Part shown: positions 1-8,472 of the stretch, in pieces
Numbering within the stretch: the stretch's first letter is position 1
Layout: each line of letters opens with the position of its first letter
Assembly (NCBI RefSeq): GCF_000564855.1
Contig: NZ_AYXG01000042.1
Span: forward strand, 1-38,112
DNA length: 38,112 nucleotides
Source: Actinokineospora spheciospongiae
GTDB taxonomy: Bacteria; Actinomycetota; Actinomycetes; Mycobacteriales; Pseudonocardiaceae
Reading direction: 5' to 3'
Translations under genes and position numbers: made by a program
The notes under the pieces: generated by a model
The model's database searches: none
Seen by the model: only the letters and a program-made list of their open reading frames with translations
What the model was told of the DNA's origin: nothing

Positions 1-85
1 CTTGGCAGAGGGTCTTCTCCCCCAAAGAAACAACTCCACCCGATCCAGCCGTTCACCACGTGGTTCGTGGTGGCAGCAGTGCGGG

Positions 86-137
86 GGTTGGTCGGTTGGT
101 CGGTCGGTTGGTTGGTTGGTTGGTTGGTCGGTTGGTT
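86..137. repeat. GGTT/GGTC tetranucleotide microsatellite after adnB
   Basis: Thirteen consecutive GGTY tetramers (GGTT or GGTC) lie 14 bases beyond the adnB stop codon. On the adnB sense strand this reads (RACC)n and would lie in the 3' untranslated part of the transcript. No gene is visible in 1-151. Tetranucleotide tracts are slippage-prone, but this one is outside any reading frame I can support. Confidence 0.9.
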
Positions 138-151
138 TGGTGGGTGGGGGG

Positions 152-3100
152 TCAGGGTTCGGGTGGGGGCGACGGCTTGTTCTGGGTGGGTTTGGTCGCG
201 GCCGGTTTGTTCGGGGTGGGGTCGGGTGGGGGGACTGATCTGAGGAGGGCGCGCAGGCCCTGGGCGTCCAGGAGGTCGGCGGGGCTGAGGGTGTGGTCGT
301 GGCGGACGTAGTGGAAGGCGGCTCGGACCTGGGTGGGGTCGGTGTCGGTGAGGGCGGCCCAGGCCAGGCGGTAGGCGGCCAACTGGACCGTGAGGGCGGG
401 GAGGCGGTCTTCCGGGGGAATCCGGCCGGTCTTCCAGTCCACGACGGTCCAACCGCCGTCGGGGTCGCGGAAGACGGCGTCGATGCGGCCTCGGATGTTG
501 AGGCCGTCCAGTTCGGTGGCGAAGGGGACTTCGACCTGGTGGGGGGTGCGGTGGGCCCAGGGGCTGTCCAGGAAGGCCTGCTGGAGGGCTTCCAGGTCGG
601 CGTCGGGGAGGGCGGTGTCGTCGGACGCGCCGGGGAGTTCGTCGAGGTCCAGGAGGGCGGTGGAGCCGAAGCGGCGTTCCAGCCAGGCGTGGAAGTCGGT
701 GCCCCGGCGGGCGGTGGGGTTGGGTGGGAAGGGCAGGGGGCGGCGCAGGCGGCGGGCCAGGGCCTCGGGGTCGGCGGCCAGTTCGACCAGTTGGCTCACG
801 GTGAGGTGGGCGGGGAGGGCGACCTCGATGCGGCGGGAGGAGGCGGCGGCGCGTTCGGCCAGCAGGACGTCGGTGTCGCGGACCCAGCCCTCGGGGTCGG
901 TGGGTTCCGGGGGTGGTTCCTCGCCCGCGCGGAGGGCGGCCAGCTCGGCCCGGACCAGGGCGGCGCCGGTGGCGACGTCGGCGCGGCGAGGGCCCAGGGG
1001 GTCGATCGGCCAGGCGGTGGTCTTGGTGGCGGCGGCCAGGGGGTTCTCCGCGCCCTCCTCCGGTTCGGGTTCCCAGGTGTCGACGACGCCGGAGGACCGG
1101 CGGCGTTCCTCGACGTAGGCGTGCAGGTCGGTGAGGAAGTCCGACGGGCCCCGGGGGGTGGAGCCGGTGCGGGCCCACCAGTGGCCGGAGACGAGGAGGG
1201 TGCGTTCGGAGCGGGTGAGGGCCACGTAGAACAGGCGGCGTTCCTCGACGAGGCCGCGTTCGGCGAACTCCTCCCGGTGCGCGTCGAGGAGTCGGGTGAC
1301 CTCCTTGCGGTCGGCCGCGCCCGCCAGGTCCAGCCTCGGGAGGTCCTGGGCGTCGCCGCGCAGGTGGGCGGGCAGCTCGGTGACGTCGGTGAGCCAGCTA
1401 CCGCCGCGCTTGGCGCTGGGGAACACGTCGCGGACCAGGTGCGGGATGGCGACGACCTCCCACTCCAGGCCCTTGGCGGAGTGCACGGTGAGGATCTGGA
1501 CGCGGTCGGCGGCCACCTCGACCTCGCCGGGTTCGAGGCCGTCCTCGGCGTCCTCGGCGGTGGCGAGGTAGTCCAGCAGCGCGGGCAGGCCCGCGGTGGG
1601 GCTGGCGCGGGCGTAGTCGGCGACCACGTCGGCGAAGGCGTCGAGGTGGGCGCGGCCCGCGCCGCCGTGGCGGGCGGTGGCCTCGATGTCGAGGAGCATG
1701 GTGCGCTCGACGTCGGCGACCAGTTCGGGCAGCGGCTGGTCGAGGCGGCGGCGCAGGGCGGTGAGTTCGTGGCCGAGGGCGCGGACGCGGGCGTGGCCCT
1801 GCCGCGAGTACGCGTCGGGGGGGCCGGGGTCGTCGATGGCGTCGACCAAGCCCGCGTGCTCCGCGCCCTCGCCGGGGACCGCCTCGGCGGCGGCCTCGCC
1901 GTCGGGGGTGACCGCGTAGGCGCCCGCGAGCAGGCCCGCGCGCCGCCACAGGGCGGCCAGGTCGGCGGCGCCCACCCGCCAGCGGGAGCCGGTGAGCAGC
2001 CGGGCGGCGGCGGTGCCCGCGAGCGGGTCGATGAGCACGCGCAGGGCGCTGACCAGGTCGCGGACCTCGGGTTCGTCGAGCAGGCCGCCGAGGCCGACGA
2101 CCTCCACCGGCAGGCCCCTGGCGCGCAGGGCGGCGGCGAGGGCGGCCATGTCGGAGCGGCGGCGCACCAGGACGGCGGCGGTGGGCGGGGTGCCCCGCTC
2201 CGCGCCGACGGACTCCCAGCGGTCGGCGACGCGGTCGGCCACCCAGGCCACCTCGGCGTCCACATCGGACAGCAGGGCGAACCGGATGTCGCCGGGCGGG
2301 GCGCCGTCGCGGGCGCGCAGTTCGTCGACCTCCAGGCCCGCGGCGCGCAGCGGGGCGGACACGGCGTTGGCGAGGTCGAGGACCTCCTCGGGGTTGCGGA
2401 AGCTGGTGAGCAGGCCGTACCGGGAGGCGGGCCGCTTGCGCCCGGCGGCCACCCGGGGGAAGTCGGTGGTGAACCGGGGCAGGTTGGCCGCGCTGGCGCC
2501 GCGCCAGCCGTAGATGGCCTGAGCCGGGTCGCCGACGGCGGTGACCGGCATCGGTTCGGCGTCCGGGTGCTCCCGGGAGGACCCGAACAGCGAGCGCAGC
2601 AGGACCCGTTGCGAGTGGCCGGTGTCCTGGTACTCGTCGAGCAGCACGGCGCCGTAGCGCTCCCGCTCCCCGGCGACCACCTCGTCGTGCCCGGCGGCCA
2701 GCCGCGCCGCCAGCGACATCTGGTCGCCGAAGTCGACCGCGCCCTCGCGCCGCTTGCGCGCCGAGTACTCCTCCACCAGCGGCAGCAAAGCCACCCGGAA
2801 CCGTTGCGCGACAACGACCTTGCGCAGGTCCTGGGAGATGTCGGCGCGCTGGCCCTTGGCCCGCGGGGCGTTCTCGATGGCGTCGCAGAGCACGTCGGCG
2901 TAGGCGCGCAGGGCGTCCGGTTCCACCAGGTGCTCGGCGAGTTCCCCGGCCAGCGACAGCAGGTGCGCGGTGACCGTGGCGGGCACGTAGTCGGTCTCCA
3001 GGTCGGTCGCCCAGGCCGACACCACCCGGTGCGCGACCTGCCAGGAGGCGGTCTCGGTGAGCAGCCGGGCACCGGGCTCGACCGGCAGCCGCAGCCCGTG

Positions 3101-3505
3101 CTCGCCGACCAGCCGCCCGGCGTAGGCGTGGTAGGTGAGCACGGTGGGTTCGCCCGCGTAGACGGCGGCGCGGCGCTCCCCCGTCGGGTCGAGCCGGTCG
3201 AGCAGCCGGGAACCGGCGAGCCTGCGCAGCCGGGCGCGCACCCGCTCGGCGAGCTGGCGGGCGGCCTTGCGGGTGAAGGTGAGGCCCAGCACCCGTTCCG
3301 GGGTGACCAGGCCGTTGGCCACCAGCCACACCACGCGCCCGGCCATGGTCTCGGTCTTGCCCGCGCCCGCGCCCGCGACGACCAGCGCCGGTTCGGCGGG
3401 CGCGCTGATGACCCGCGCCTGCTCGTCGGTGGGCGCGGGCAGCCCCAACTCGTGGGCGAGTTCCCGGGGGCTGACCAGTGCGAGCCCCGGCGGGGGCGGC
3501 CCCAT
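152..3505 (-). CDS. adnB: AdnB: ATP-dependent helicase-nuclease subunit (UvrD-like motor plus RecB-like nuclease)
   Basis: The 1117-residue protein matches the actinobacterial AdnB subunit, which with AdnA resects double-strand breaks. Walker A GAGAGKT is at residues 45-51, the Walker B/motif II is DEYQD, motif V contains VHSAKGLEWEVV, and motif VI is YVALTRSERTLL. All superfamily 1A motor motifs therefore look intact, as expected for the lead motor. The C-terminal PD-(D/E)XK nuclease carries GRIDAVF followed by WTVVDWKTGR. No Cys cluster is seen; AdnA carries it. The protein ends in a Pro/Lys/Thr-rich tail of about 25 residues. The ATG lacks a clear Shine-Dalgarno sequence; a GTG at 3475 is an in-frame alternative. 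The gene lies 100 bases downstream of adnA, probably co-transcribed. Confidence 0.93.
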   Translation of the reverse strand: MGPPPPGLALVSPRELAHELGLPAPTDEQARVISAPAEPALVVAGAGAGKTETMAGRVVWLVANGLVTPERVLGLTFTRKAARQLAERVRARLRRLAGSRLLDRLDPTGERRAAVYAGEPTVLTYHAYAGRLVGEHGLRLPVEPGARLLTETASWQVAHRVVSAWATDLETDYVPATVTAHLLSLAGELAEHLVEPDALRAYADVLCDAIENAPRAKGQRADISQDLRKVVVAQRFRVALLPLVEEYSARKRREGAVDFGDQMSLAARLAAGHDEVVAGERERYGAVLLDEYQDTGHSQRVLLRSLFGSSREHPDAEPMPVTAVGDPAQAIYGWRGASAANLPRFTTDFPRVAAGRKRPASRYGLLTSFRNPEEVLDLANAVSAPLRAAGLEVDELRARDGAPPGDIRFALLSDVDAEVAWVADRVADRWESVGAERGTPPTAAVLVRRRSDMAALAAALRARGLPVEVVGLGGLLDEPEVRDLVSALRVLIDPLAGTAAARLLTGSRWRVGAADLAALWRRAGLLAGAYAVTPDGEAAAEAVPGEGAEHAGLVDAIDDPGPPDAYSRQGHARVRALGHELTALRRRLDQPLPELVADVERTMLLDIEATARHGGAGRAHLDAFADVVADYARASPTAGLPALLDYLATAEDAEDGLEPGEVEVAADRVQILTVHSAKGLEWEVVAIPHLVRDVFPSAKRGGSWLTDVTELPAHLRGDAQDLPRLDLAGAADRKEVTRLLDAHREEFAERGLVEERRLFYVALTRSERTLLVSGHWWARTGSTPRGPSDFLTDLHAYVEERRRSSGVVDTWEPEPEEGAENPLAAATKTTAWPIDPLGPRRADVATGAALVRAELAALRAGEEPPPEPTDPEGWVRDTDVLLAERAAASSRRIEVALPAHLTVSQLVELAADPEALARRLRRPLPFPPNPTARRGTDFHAWLERRFGSTALLDLDELPGASDDTALPDADLEALQQAFLDSPWAHRTPHQVEVPFATELDGLNIRGRIDAVFRDPDGGWTVVDWKTGRIPPEDRLPALTVQLAAYRLAWAALTDTDPTQVRAAFHYVRHDHTLSPADLLDAQGLRALLRSVPPPDPTPNKPAATKPTQNKPSPPPEP

Positions 3506-3605
3506 CAGCGGCGGGGGTCGAGGGGGACCGGATTCATGGCGGCCAATTTACCCCCGGGCACCGACGATCCCGGGGCTCGCCGTTCTCGCTCACCTGTTCG
3601 AGTGG

Positions 3606-6600
3606 TCACTCGGTGACCTGCCTGCCGCTGGGGTGCAGCGGGCAGGCGGTGCGGACCGGGCAGCGCGGGCAGTCGGGGTTCTCGAACGCGGCGTACTCCG
3701 GGCCGACGGTCGCGGCGGCGGCGTCGCGGACGACGCCGAGCCACTGCTCGCGCAGCTCACCGGACACCGGTTCCTGGTTGCGCTCGGTGGCGCCGGTCTT
3801 GTTGTTGGCCTTGGCCACGTACAGCAGCCGCGCGCCGCCGGGTTCGCGCCCGTGCTGCTCGAACGCCCCGTAGGCCACGGCGAGCTGGTAGACCGCCAAC
3901 TGCGGGTGTTCGGCCGCCTCGGCCGCGCTCACCGGCGACTTGCCGGTCTTGATGTCGATGATCACCGGGCGCCCCTCGGCGTCGACCTCCACCCGGTCCA
4001 CCCGGCCGCGGACGGTGACGCCGTCGGGCAGTTCCACGGTGATCTCCTGCTCCGCGCCCACCTGGGTCAGGTCGGCACGGGTGGCGTGCAGCCAGGTGAG
4101 GAACGTGTCGACCATGCCGCGCACGCGGTTCTTCTCCCGGCGGGAGAACCACGGCGCCCCCGCGTCGACGCGCGCCCACGCCCGGTCCAGTTCGGACATC
4201 AGCTCCTCGCGGGAGAGCCCGGTGGCCGCGGCCTGCGCCAGCGCGTGCACCAGGGTCCCGGTGACGGCGGACAGCTCCGCCGGGTCCTGCCCGCCGTGCC
4301 GCTCGACGACCCACCGCAGCGGGCACTTGGCCAGGACCTCCACGTTCGACGGGGACACCCGGACCGGTTCGCCCGGTCCGCGCAGCGGTTCCACAGTGGA
4401 CAGTTCAGCCAGCCCGTACCACCCGTCCGGGTTCGCCCCGGGGACCCCGGCCGCGGCGAGCCGGGCCAACTGCCGGGCCGCCCGCGCCCGCCGCTCCTCG
4501 TCCGCCGCGCCGTCGCAGACCACCTGGCGCAGTTCGCCGACCAGGTCCGCCAGCACCAGGGCCCGTTCCGGCTCGGCCATCGGCACCGCGGCATCGGCGG
4601 CATCACCGGCAGTGTCATCGGCCTCGACGCCCGCCAGTTCGGCCAGGAACCGCGACGGCTGCTCGTCGTCGCCGCGGACCGCGCTCACCAGCAGCTTCGA
4701 CCGCGCGCGCGAGGCGGCCACCAGCAGCAGCCGCCGCTCCTCGGCCAGCAGCGGCGCGGTGGCCGACAGCCGCCCCGAGGTGTCCACACCGGACAGTCGG
4801 TCCACCAGTCGTTCCACGCCCAGCAGCGAACCGCGCAGCCGCAGGTCCGGCCAGGCACCCTCCTGCACCCCGGGCACCGCCACGACTGTCCACTCGCGAC
4901 CGGCGGCGGCGTGCGCGGTGAGCACCGCCACGGCGTCGCCGCGCGGTGCCGCGGGGGCCAGGGAGTCCCCGGCGATGCGCTGGCCGATCAGGTGGTCGGC
5001 GAAGGTGGCGACGCCCGCCCCGGGCAGTCGCTCGGTGTGCCGCTCGGCGGCGTGGAACAGGCGCACGACCGCGTCGAGGTCGCGGTCGGCCTGCGCGCCG
5101 ACGGGTCCGCCGCGCGCGGTCTGGGCGACCCAGCGCCCCTCCAGGCCGCAGCCCTGCCAGACGTCCCACAGGACCTGCTCGGTGGTGGCCCCCTCCCGCA
5201 CGCCCTTGCGCGCGGTCGCCAGCAGCCCCCACACCCGGCGGACCGGCCCGGCTTCCGCGTCGCCGAGGGCGGCGAGCCGGTCGGCGTCGCGCAGCACCTC
5301 CACCAGCAGCTCGTCGCTGGACTTGTCGCCGCCCGCGGCCAGTTCCAGGCGGCGCAGGCCGCGGCGGAGCCTGCGCAGGGCCAGCGGGTCGGCGCCGCCG
5401 AGCGGGGAGGCGAGCAGGAACTCGGCCATCGGCGGGTCCAGCAGCCGCGGTTCGGCGGCGCAGCGCAGCAGCGCCAGGAACGGGCGCACCGCGGGCTGCC
5501 GGCCCAGCGGCAGCTCCTCGCCGGGGGCGGCGACCGGCACCCCGGCGGCGGCGAGGGCGCGGTGCAGCACCGGGAGCGACCGGGTCGCGGAGCGGACCAG
5601 GACGGCCATGTCGGCCCAGGGGACGTCCTCCAGCAGGTGCGCGCGGCGCAACTGGTCGGCGATCCAGGCGGCCTCGGCGGCGACCGAGGGGTGCAGCCGC
5701 ACGGTGACCGCGCCGCCGCGGTCCTCGCCCCGGTCGACCCGGCGCGCGCCCGCGCCGGGCAGCCGGGCGGCCAGGTGCGACACGGCCTTGCGGACCGCGG
5801 GGGCCATCCGGTGCCCGCGCCCGAGCAGCACGGTGCCGCCGCCGGGCTCGGCGTCGCGCAGCAGCCGGGGGTCGGCGCCGCGGAAGGAGAAGATGGCCTG
5901 GTCGGGGTCACCGGCGACGACGAACTCCTTGGCCGAGCGGCCCAGGACCGACAGCAGCGCGTACTGCAGCGGGTCGAGGTGCTGGGCGTCGTCGACGAGC
6001 AGGTAGCGCACGCGGGAGCGCTCGGCGGCCAGCAGTTCCGCGTCGGTCTCGAAGGCCAGCACGGCGCTGTCGATCAGCTCGGCGGCGTCGAGGGCGGGCG
6101 AGGCGGCGAGCGCGGCGGCGCTGTCCGCGCGGGCCTGCAGGAGCATGACCTGCTCGTACTGGCGGGCGAACCACCCGGCGGCGACCCACTCGTCGCGCTC
6201 GTCGCGGGTGCCCAGCTCGATGAGGTCCTCCGGGCCGAGGCCGCGTTCGGCGGCGCGGGCGATCAGGTCGCGCAGCTCCTCGGCGAAGCCGGGCACCGAC
6301 AGCGCGGGCCGCAGCCGCTCCGGCCAGCGCCGGGCGCCGGACTCCAGGTCGCCGTCGAGCAGTTCGCGGAACACCTGGTCCTGCTCGGGGCCCGACAGCA
6401 GCCGCGGGCCGGGTTCGTCGCGCATCGCGGCCTGCGCGCGCAGCACGGCGAAGGCGTAGGAGTGCACGGTGCGCACCAGCGGTTCGCGGACCGTGCGCAG
6501 GTCGGTGTCCGGGTCGTGCAGGGTCAGCAGGTCGGTGACGCGGGTCCGCAGGTCGAGCGCGGCGCGGCGGCTGGAGGTGAGCACCATCAACTGCTGCGGG

Positions 6601-6803
6601 TCGACGCCGCCGCGCAGGATGCGGTGCGCGGCGACCTCCGCGAGCAGGGTCGTCTTGCCGCTGCCCGGCCCGCCGAGCACCCGGACGAAGCCGTCGGCCC
6701 CGGCCAGCACCCGCCGTGCGTCGTCGTCCCACCGCGAGGTGGGCCGGGGCGCCGCGGGCCTGCGGACCAGGCGCGGCGCGAGCGGGGACTTACCGGCGGG
6801 CAT
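3606..6803 (-). CDS. adnA: AdnA: ATP-dependent helicase-nuclease subunit with Fe-S nuclease domain
   Basis: This 1065-residue partner of AdnB has Walker A GGPGSGKT at residues 44-51. Its motif II reads VDDAQH instead of the DExQ of AdnB, which fits the known subordinate role of the AdnA motor in mycobacteria. The C-terminal nuclease domain shows GRVDRVEVD then VIIDIKTGKSP. A four-Cys iron-sulphur set is visible: the first Cys in LAKCPLRWV, the rest in CPRCPVRTAC (C-x2-C-x5-C). The frame opens further upstream to an ATG at 6881, which overlaps the divergent gene's start in a shared CATG. I prefer the ATG at 6803 because the family's usual start lies close before the RLVRR/WDDDA segment and the length then matches. 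It is the first gene of the adnA-adnB unit. Confidence 0.92.
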   Translation of the reverse strand: MPAGKSPLAPRLVRRPAAPRPTSRWDDDARRVLAGADGFVRVLGGPGSGKTTLLAEVAAHRILRGGVDPQQLMVLTSSRRAALDLRTRVTDLLTLHDPDTDLRTVREPLVRTVHSYAFAVLRAQAAMRDEPGPRLLSGPEQDQVFRELLDGDLESGARRWPERLRPALSVPGFAEELRDLIARAAERGLGPEDLIELGTRDERDEWVAAGWFARQYEQVMLLQARADSAAALAASPALDAAELIDSAVLAFETDAELLAAERSRVRYLLVDDAQHLDPLQYALLSVLGRSAKEFVVAGDPDQAIFSFRGADPRLLRDAEPGGGTVLLGRGHRMAPAVRKAVSHLAARLPGAGARRVDRGEDRGGAVTVRLHPSVAAEAAWIADQLRRAHLLEDVPWADMAVLVRSATRSLPVLHRALAAAGVPVAAPGEELPLGRQPAVRPFLALLRCAAEPRLLDPPMAEFLLASPLGGADPLALRRLRRGLRRLELAAGGDKSSDELLVEVLRDADRLAALGDAEAGPVRRVWGLLATARKGVREGATTEQVLWDVWQGCGLEGRWVAQTARGGPVGAQADRDLDAVVRLFHAAERHTERLPGAGVATFADHLIGQRIAGDSLAPAAPRGDAVAVLTAHAAAGREWTVVAVPGVQEGAWPDLRLRGSLLGVERLVDRLSGVDTSGRLSATAPLLAEERRLLLVAASRARSKLLVSAVRGDDEQPSRFLAELAGVEADDTAGDAADAAVPMAEPERALVLADLVGELRQVVCDGAADEERRARAARQLARLAAAGVPGANPDGWYGLAELSTVEPLRGPGEPVRVSPSNVEVLAKCPLRWVVERHGGQDPAELSAVTGTLVHALAQAAATGLSREELMSELDRAWARVDAGAPWFSRREKNRVRGMVDTFLTWLHATRADLTQVGAEQEITVELPDGVTVRGRVDRVEVDAEGRPVIIDIKTGKSPVSAAEAAEHPQLAVYQLAVAYGAFEQHGREPGGARLLYVAKANNKTGATERNQEPVSGELREQWLGVVRDAAAATVGPEYAAFENPDCPRCPVRTACPLHPSGRQVTE

Positions 6804-6879
6804 CCGCCGATTGGACCACGCCGCCCGCGCCGCCCGGGACGCGGCACGCGGTCGCGGGCCGGGGTGCGATGATCCGCCC

Positions 6880-7647
6880 ATGTCGGTGTACGCCTTCGGC
6901 TCCCCCGCGGCACCCCCGGTGCTGCTCGTGCACGGTGTCAGCGGTCACGGCAGGCGGTTCGAGGAGTTCGCCGCCGCCGAGCTGCCCGGTTTCCGGGTGA
7001 TCGCCCCGGACCTGCGCGGCCACGGCGACGGCCCGCGGGTGCCCCCGTGGACGCTGGAACAGCTCGCGGACGACCTGCTCGCCGTCCTCGACTCGGTCGG
7101 GCTGCACGCGGCCCCGGTCGTCGCCCACTCCTACGGGGCGCTGGTCGCCCTGCACCTGGCGGCGCTCGCCCCGGACCGGGTCAGCGGGCTGGTGCTGCTG
7201 GACCCGGCCACCGGTGTCGACCCGCAGCAGGCCCTGACCTGGGCGGAGGCGTCGGCGGTGGTGCGCGAGGACCGGGCGTCGGCGGTCGGCACCCAGCGCC
7301 ACGACTGGCCCCGGGCCTCGGACGCGGCGATCGAGCGCGAGGTGGAGCAGAACTGGGCGCAGGGCGCGGACGGCCGGTGGCGGCCCCGCTACAGCCCGGC
7401 CGCGGTGGCCACGGCGTGGAGCGAGATGTGCCGCCCGGTCCCGCTGCCCCCACCGGGCACCCCGACCCTGCTGGTGGAGGCCGCGCGGGAGGACTTCGTC
7501 GGCGCCCAGTTCCCCCGGGCCTGCTCGGCGCTGGACTCCTTCGAGCACACCCGCCTCGACGCGGGCCACATGCTGCACCTCGACGCGCCGCGGGAGCTGG
7601 GGGCGCTGCTGCGCGGCTTCCTGGCGGCGAAGGGGTTCGCGGGCTGA
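6880..7647 (+). CDS. Alpha/beta hydrolase, LipV-like
   Basis: This 255-residue alpha/beta hydrolase has an oxyanion segment LLVHGVSGHG, nucleophile elbow AHSYGA, an acidic residue in AREDFVG and catalytic His in AGHMLHL. It has no signal peptide or membrane segment and is probably a cytoplasmic esterase; the substrate is unknown. The position matches M. tuberculosis lipV (Rv3203), between adnA and an MGMT-fold gene. The ATG lies inside a CATG shared with the far alternative adnA start. There is no good Shine-Dalgarno sequence, so translation may be leaderless. The stop overlaps the next ATG (TGATG), indicating translational coupling to the ATL gene. Confidence 0.85.
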   Translation: MSVYAFGSPAAPPVLLVHGVSGHGRRFEEFAAAELPGFRVIAPDLRGHGDGPRVPPWTLEQLADDLLAVLDSVGLHAAPVVAHSYGALVALHLAALAPDRVSGLVLLDPATGVDPQQALTWAEASAVVREDRASAVGTQRHDWPRASDAAIEREVEQNWAQGADGRWRPRYSPAAVATAWSEMCRPVPLPPPGTPTLLVEAAREDFVGAQFPRACSALDSFEHTRLDAGHMLHLDAPRELGALLRGFLAAKGFAG

Positions 7648-7934
7648 TGGACGAGGAACTGCACGAGCGCATCCGGGAGGTCGTCCGCGCGGTGCCGCGG
7701 GGCCGGGTGTCGACCTACGGCGACATCGCCGCCCGGGCGGGGGCGTCGAGCCCGCGGGTCGTGGGGAAGGTGCTGTCCGAGGACGGGCACGACCTGCCGT
7801 GGCACCGGGTGCTGCGGTCCACCGGCCGCCCGGCCGAGCACATCGCCCGCAGGCAACTGGAGCTGCTGCGGGCGGAGGGCGTCCTCGCCGAGGGCGACCG
7901 GGTCGACCTGGGCGAGTACCGCTGGCGGGACTGA
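7647..7934 (+). CDS. Alkyltransferase-like (ATL) protein, MGMT fold without catalytic Cys
   Basis: The 95-residue protein has the DNA-binding core of O6-alkylguanine DNA alkyltransferases, including VSTYGDIA, SPRVVGKVL and the active-site segment. That segment reads PWHRVLRSTG (residues 51-60), with Trp52 where repair enzymes have the alkyl-accepting Cys. This is the hallmark of ATL proteins (Schizosaccharomyces Atl1, E. coli YbaZ), which bind O6-alkylguanine without repairing it and hand it to nucleotide excision repair. The N-terminal domain of full MGMT is absent, as usual for ATLs. It is coupled by overlap to the upstream hydrolase and is next to adnAB, suggesting a repair setting. The M. 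tuberculosis counterpart by position is Rv3204. Confidence 0.88.
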   Translation: MDEELHERIREVVRAVPRGRVSTYGDIAARAGASSPRVVGKVLSEDGHDLPWHRVLRSTGRPAEHIARRQLELLRAEGVLAEGDRVDLGEYRWRD

Positions 7935-7974
7935 TCACGGCTCGACGGCCTGCTCGCCGGGCGTCGGCGCCGGT

Positions 7975-8003
7975 GGGGTGGGCCCGGCGGGCGGGCCCAC
8001 CCC
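7975..8003. terminator. Convergent terminator hairpin
   Basis: A perfect 12-bp inverted repeat (arm GGGGTGGGCCCG, 5-base loop) lies between the ends of the ATL gene on the plus strand and the small gene at 8021 on the minus strand. It has no T-run, typical of GC-rich actinobacteria, and can act in both directions. Confidence 0.8.
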
Positions 8004-8020
8004 GTGAGGTCGGGTGCGCG

Positions 8021-8209
8021 TCAGTCGCGCTTGCCCGCGGCGGCGTCCAGGCCGAGCATCTCGAGGAGGAACAGGCAGTCCTCGGCGTCCGCGGCGTGGT
8101 CGGCGACCGTGCGGGCGGCTCGGCCGCACTGCTCGGCGTTGTGCTGGGACTCGATCTCCTTGGCGGCGGCGATGCGGCCAGTGACAGGGGCCTCGTGGGC
8201 GAGCGTCAT
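8021..8209 (-). CDS. Small conserved-looking protein of unknown function
   Basis: A 62-residue, largely helical protein starting MTLAHEAPVTGRIAAAKEI and ending LGLDAAAGKRD. It contains two Cys (EQCGRAA and AEDCLFLL), His and many Ala; I recognise no domain. The start chosen is the ATG at 8209, preceded by GAAGG. A GTG at 8269 preceded by AGGGG at good spacing is an in-frame alternative giving about 82 residues. It is monocistronic, with about 260 bases of shared intergenic DNA separating it from the divergent dehydrogenase gene. Coding is supported by a terminator at its end and by an amino-acid profile unlike the antisense shadows. Its function is unknown. Confidence 0.6.
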   Translation of the reverse strand: MTLAHEAPVTGRIAAAKEIESQHNAEQCGRAARTVADHAADAEDCLFLLEMLGLDAAAGKRD

Positions 8210-8420
8210 CGGTGGTTCACCTTCTGCGAATATGCGGCAGCCGGGCAGGGGACGAGCGCCGTTTTCGCTCACAGGTATCCCCTCGGCGTGCCGACCGGAG
8301 TGCATTCACTCTTTCAGCCGAGTTTCGCGGCCACAAGAGCCCGAATGGTTGCTTTCTGTTACGGCGAAGCTAAGTCACGCTCGGCTGTCGGGCGATCACT
8401 GAGTGCGCGTCTCACCGGGG

Positions 8421-8433
8421 ACCGACGGTCGGT
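8421..8433. promoter_or_regulatory. Perfect palindrome upstream of the SDR gene (possible operator)
   Basis: ACCGAC-G-GTCGGT is a perfect 13-bp inverted repeat centred about 46 bases before the dehydrogenase start. A second, looser pair of arms (GGTAC...GTACC, 8431-8455) follows it. Position and symmetry suit a TetR-family operator, but no regulator gene is adjacent, so this is an inference. The rest of 8210-8472 holds nothing else I can call. Confidence 0.4.
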
Positions 8434-8472
8434 ACCGCACCATGGTCCCAGTACCCCGGCGAAGGAGATGAC

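Noticed and set aside
293-3616. Very long plus-strand open frame opposite adnB (and a similar one opposite adnA)
   Set aside because: It is a Gly/Val/Gln/Arg-rich antisense shadow of a GC-rich gene, with no domain; the minus-strand frames carry complete helicase motifs.
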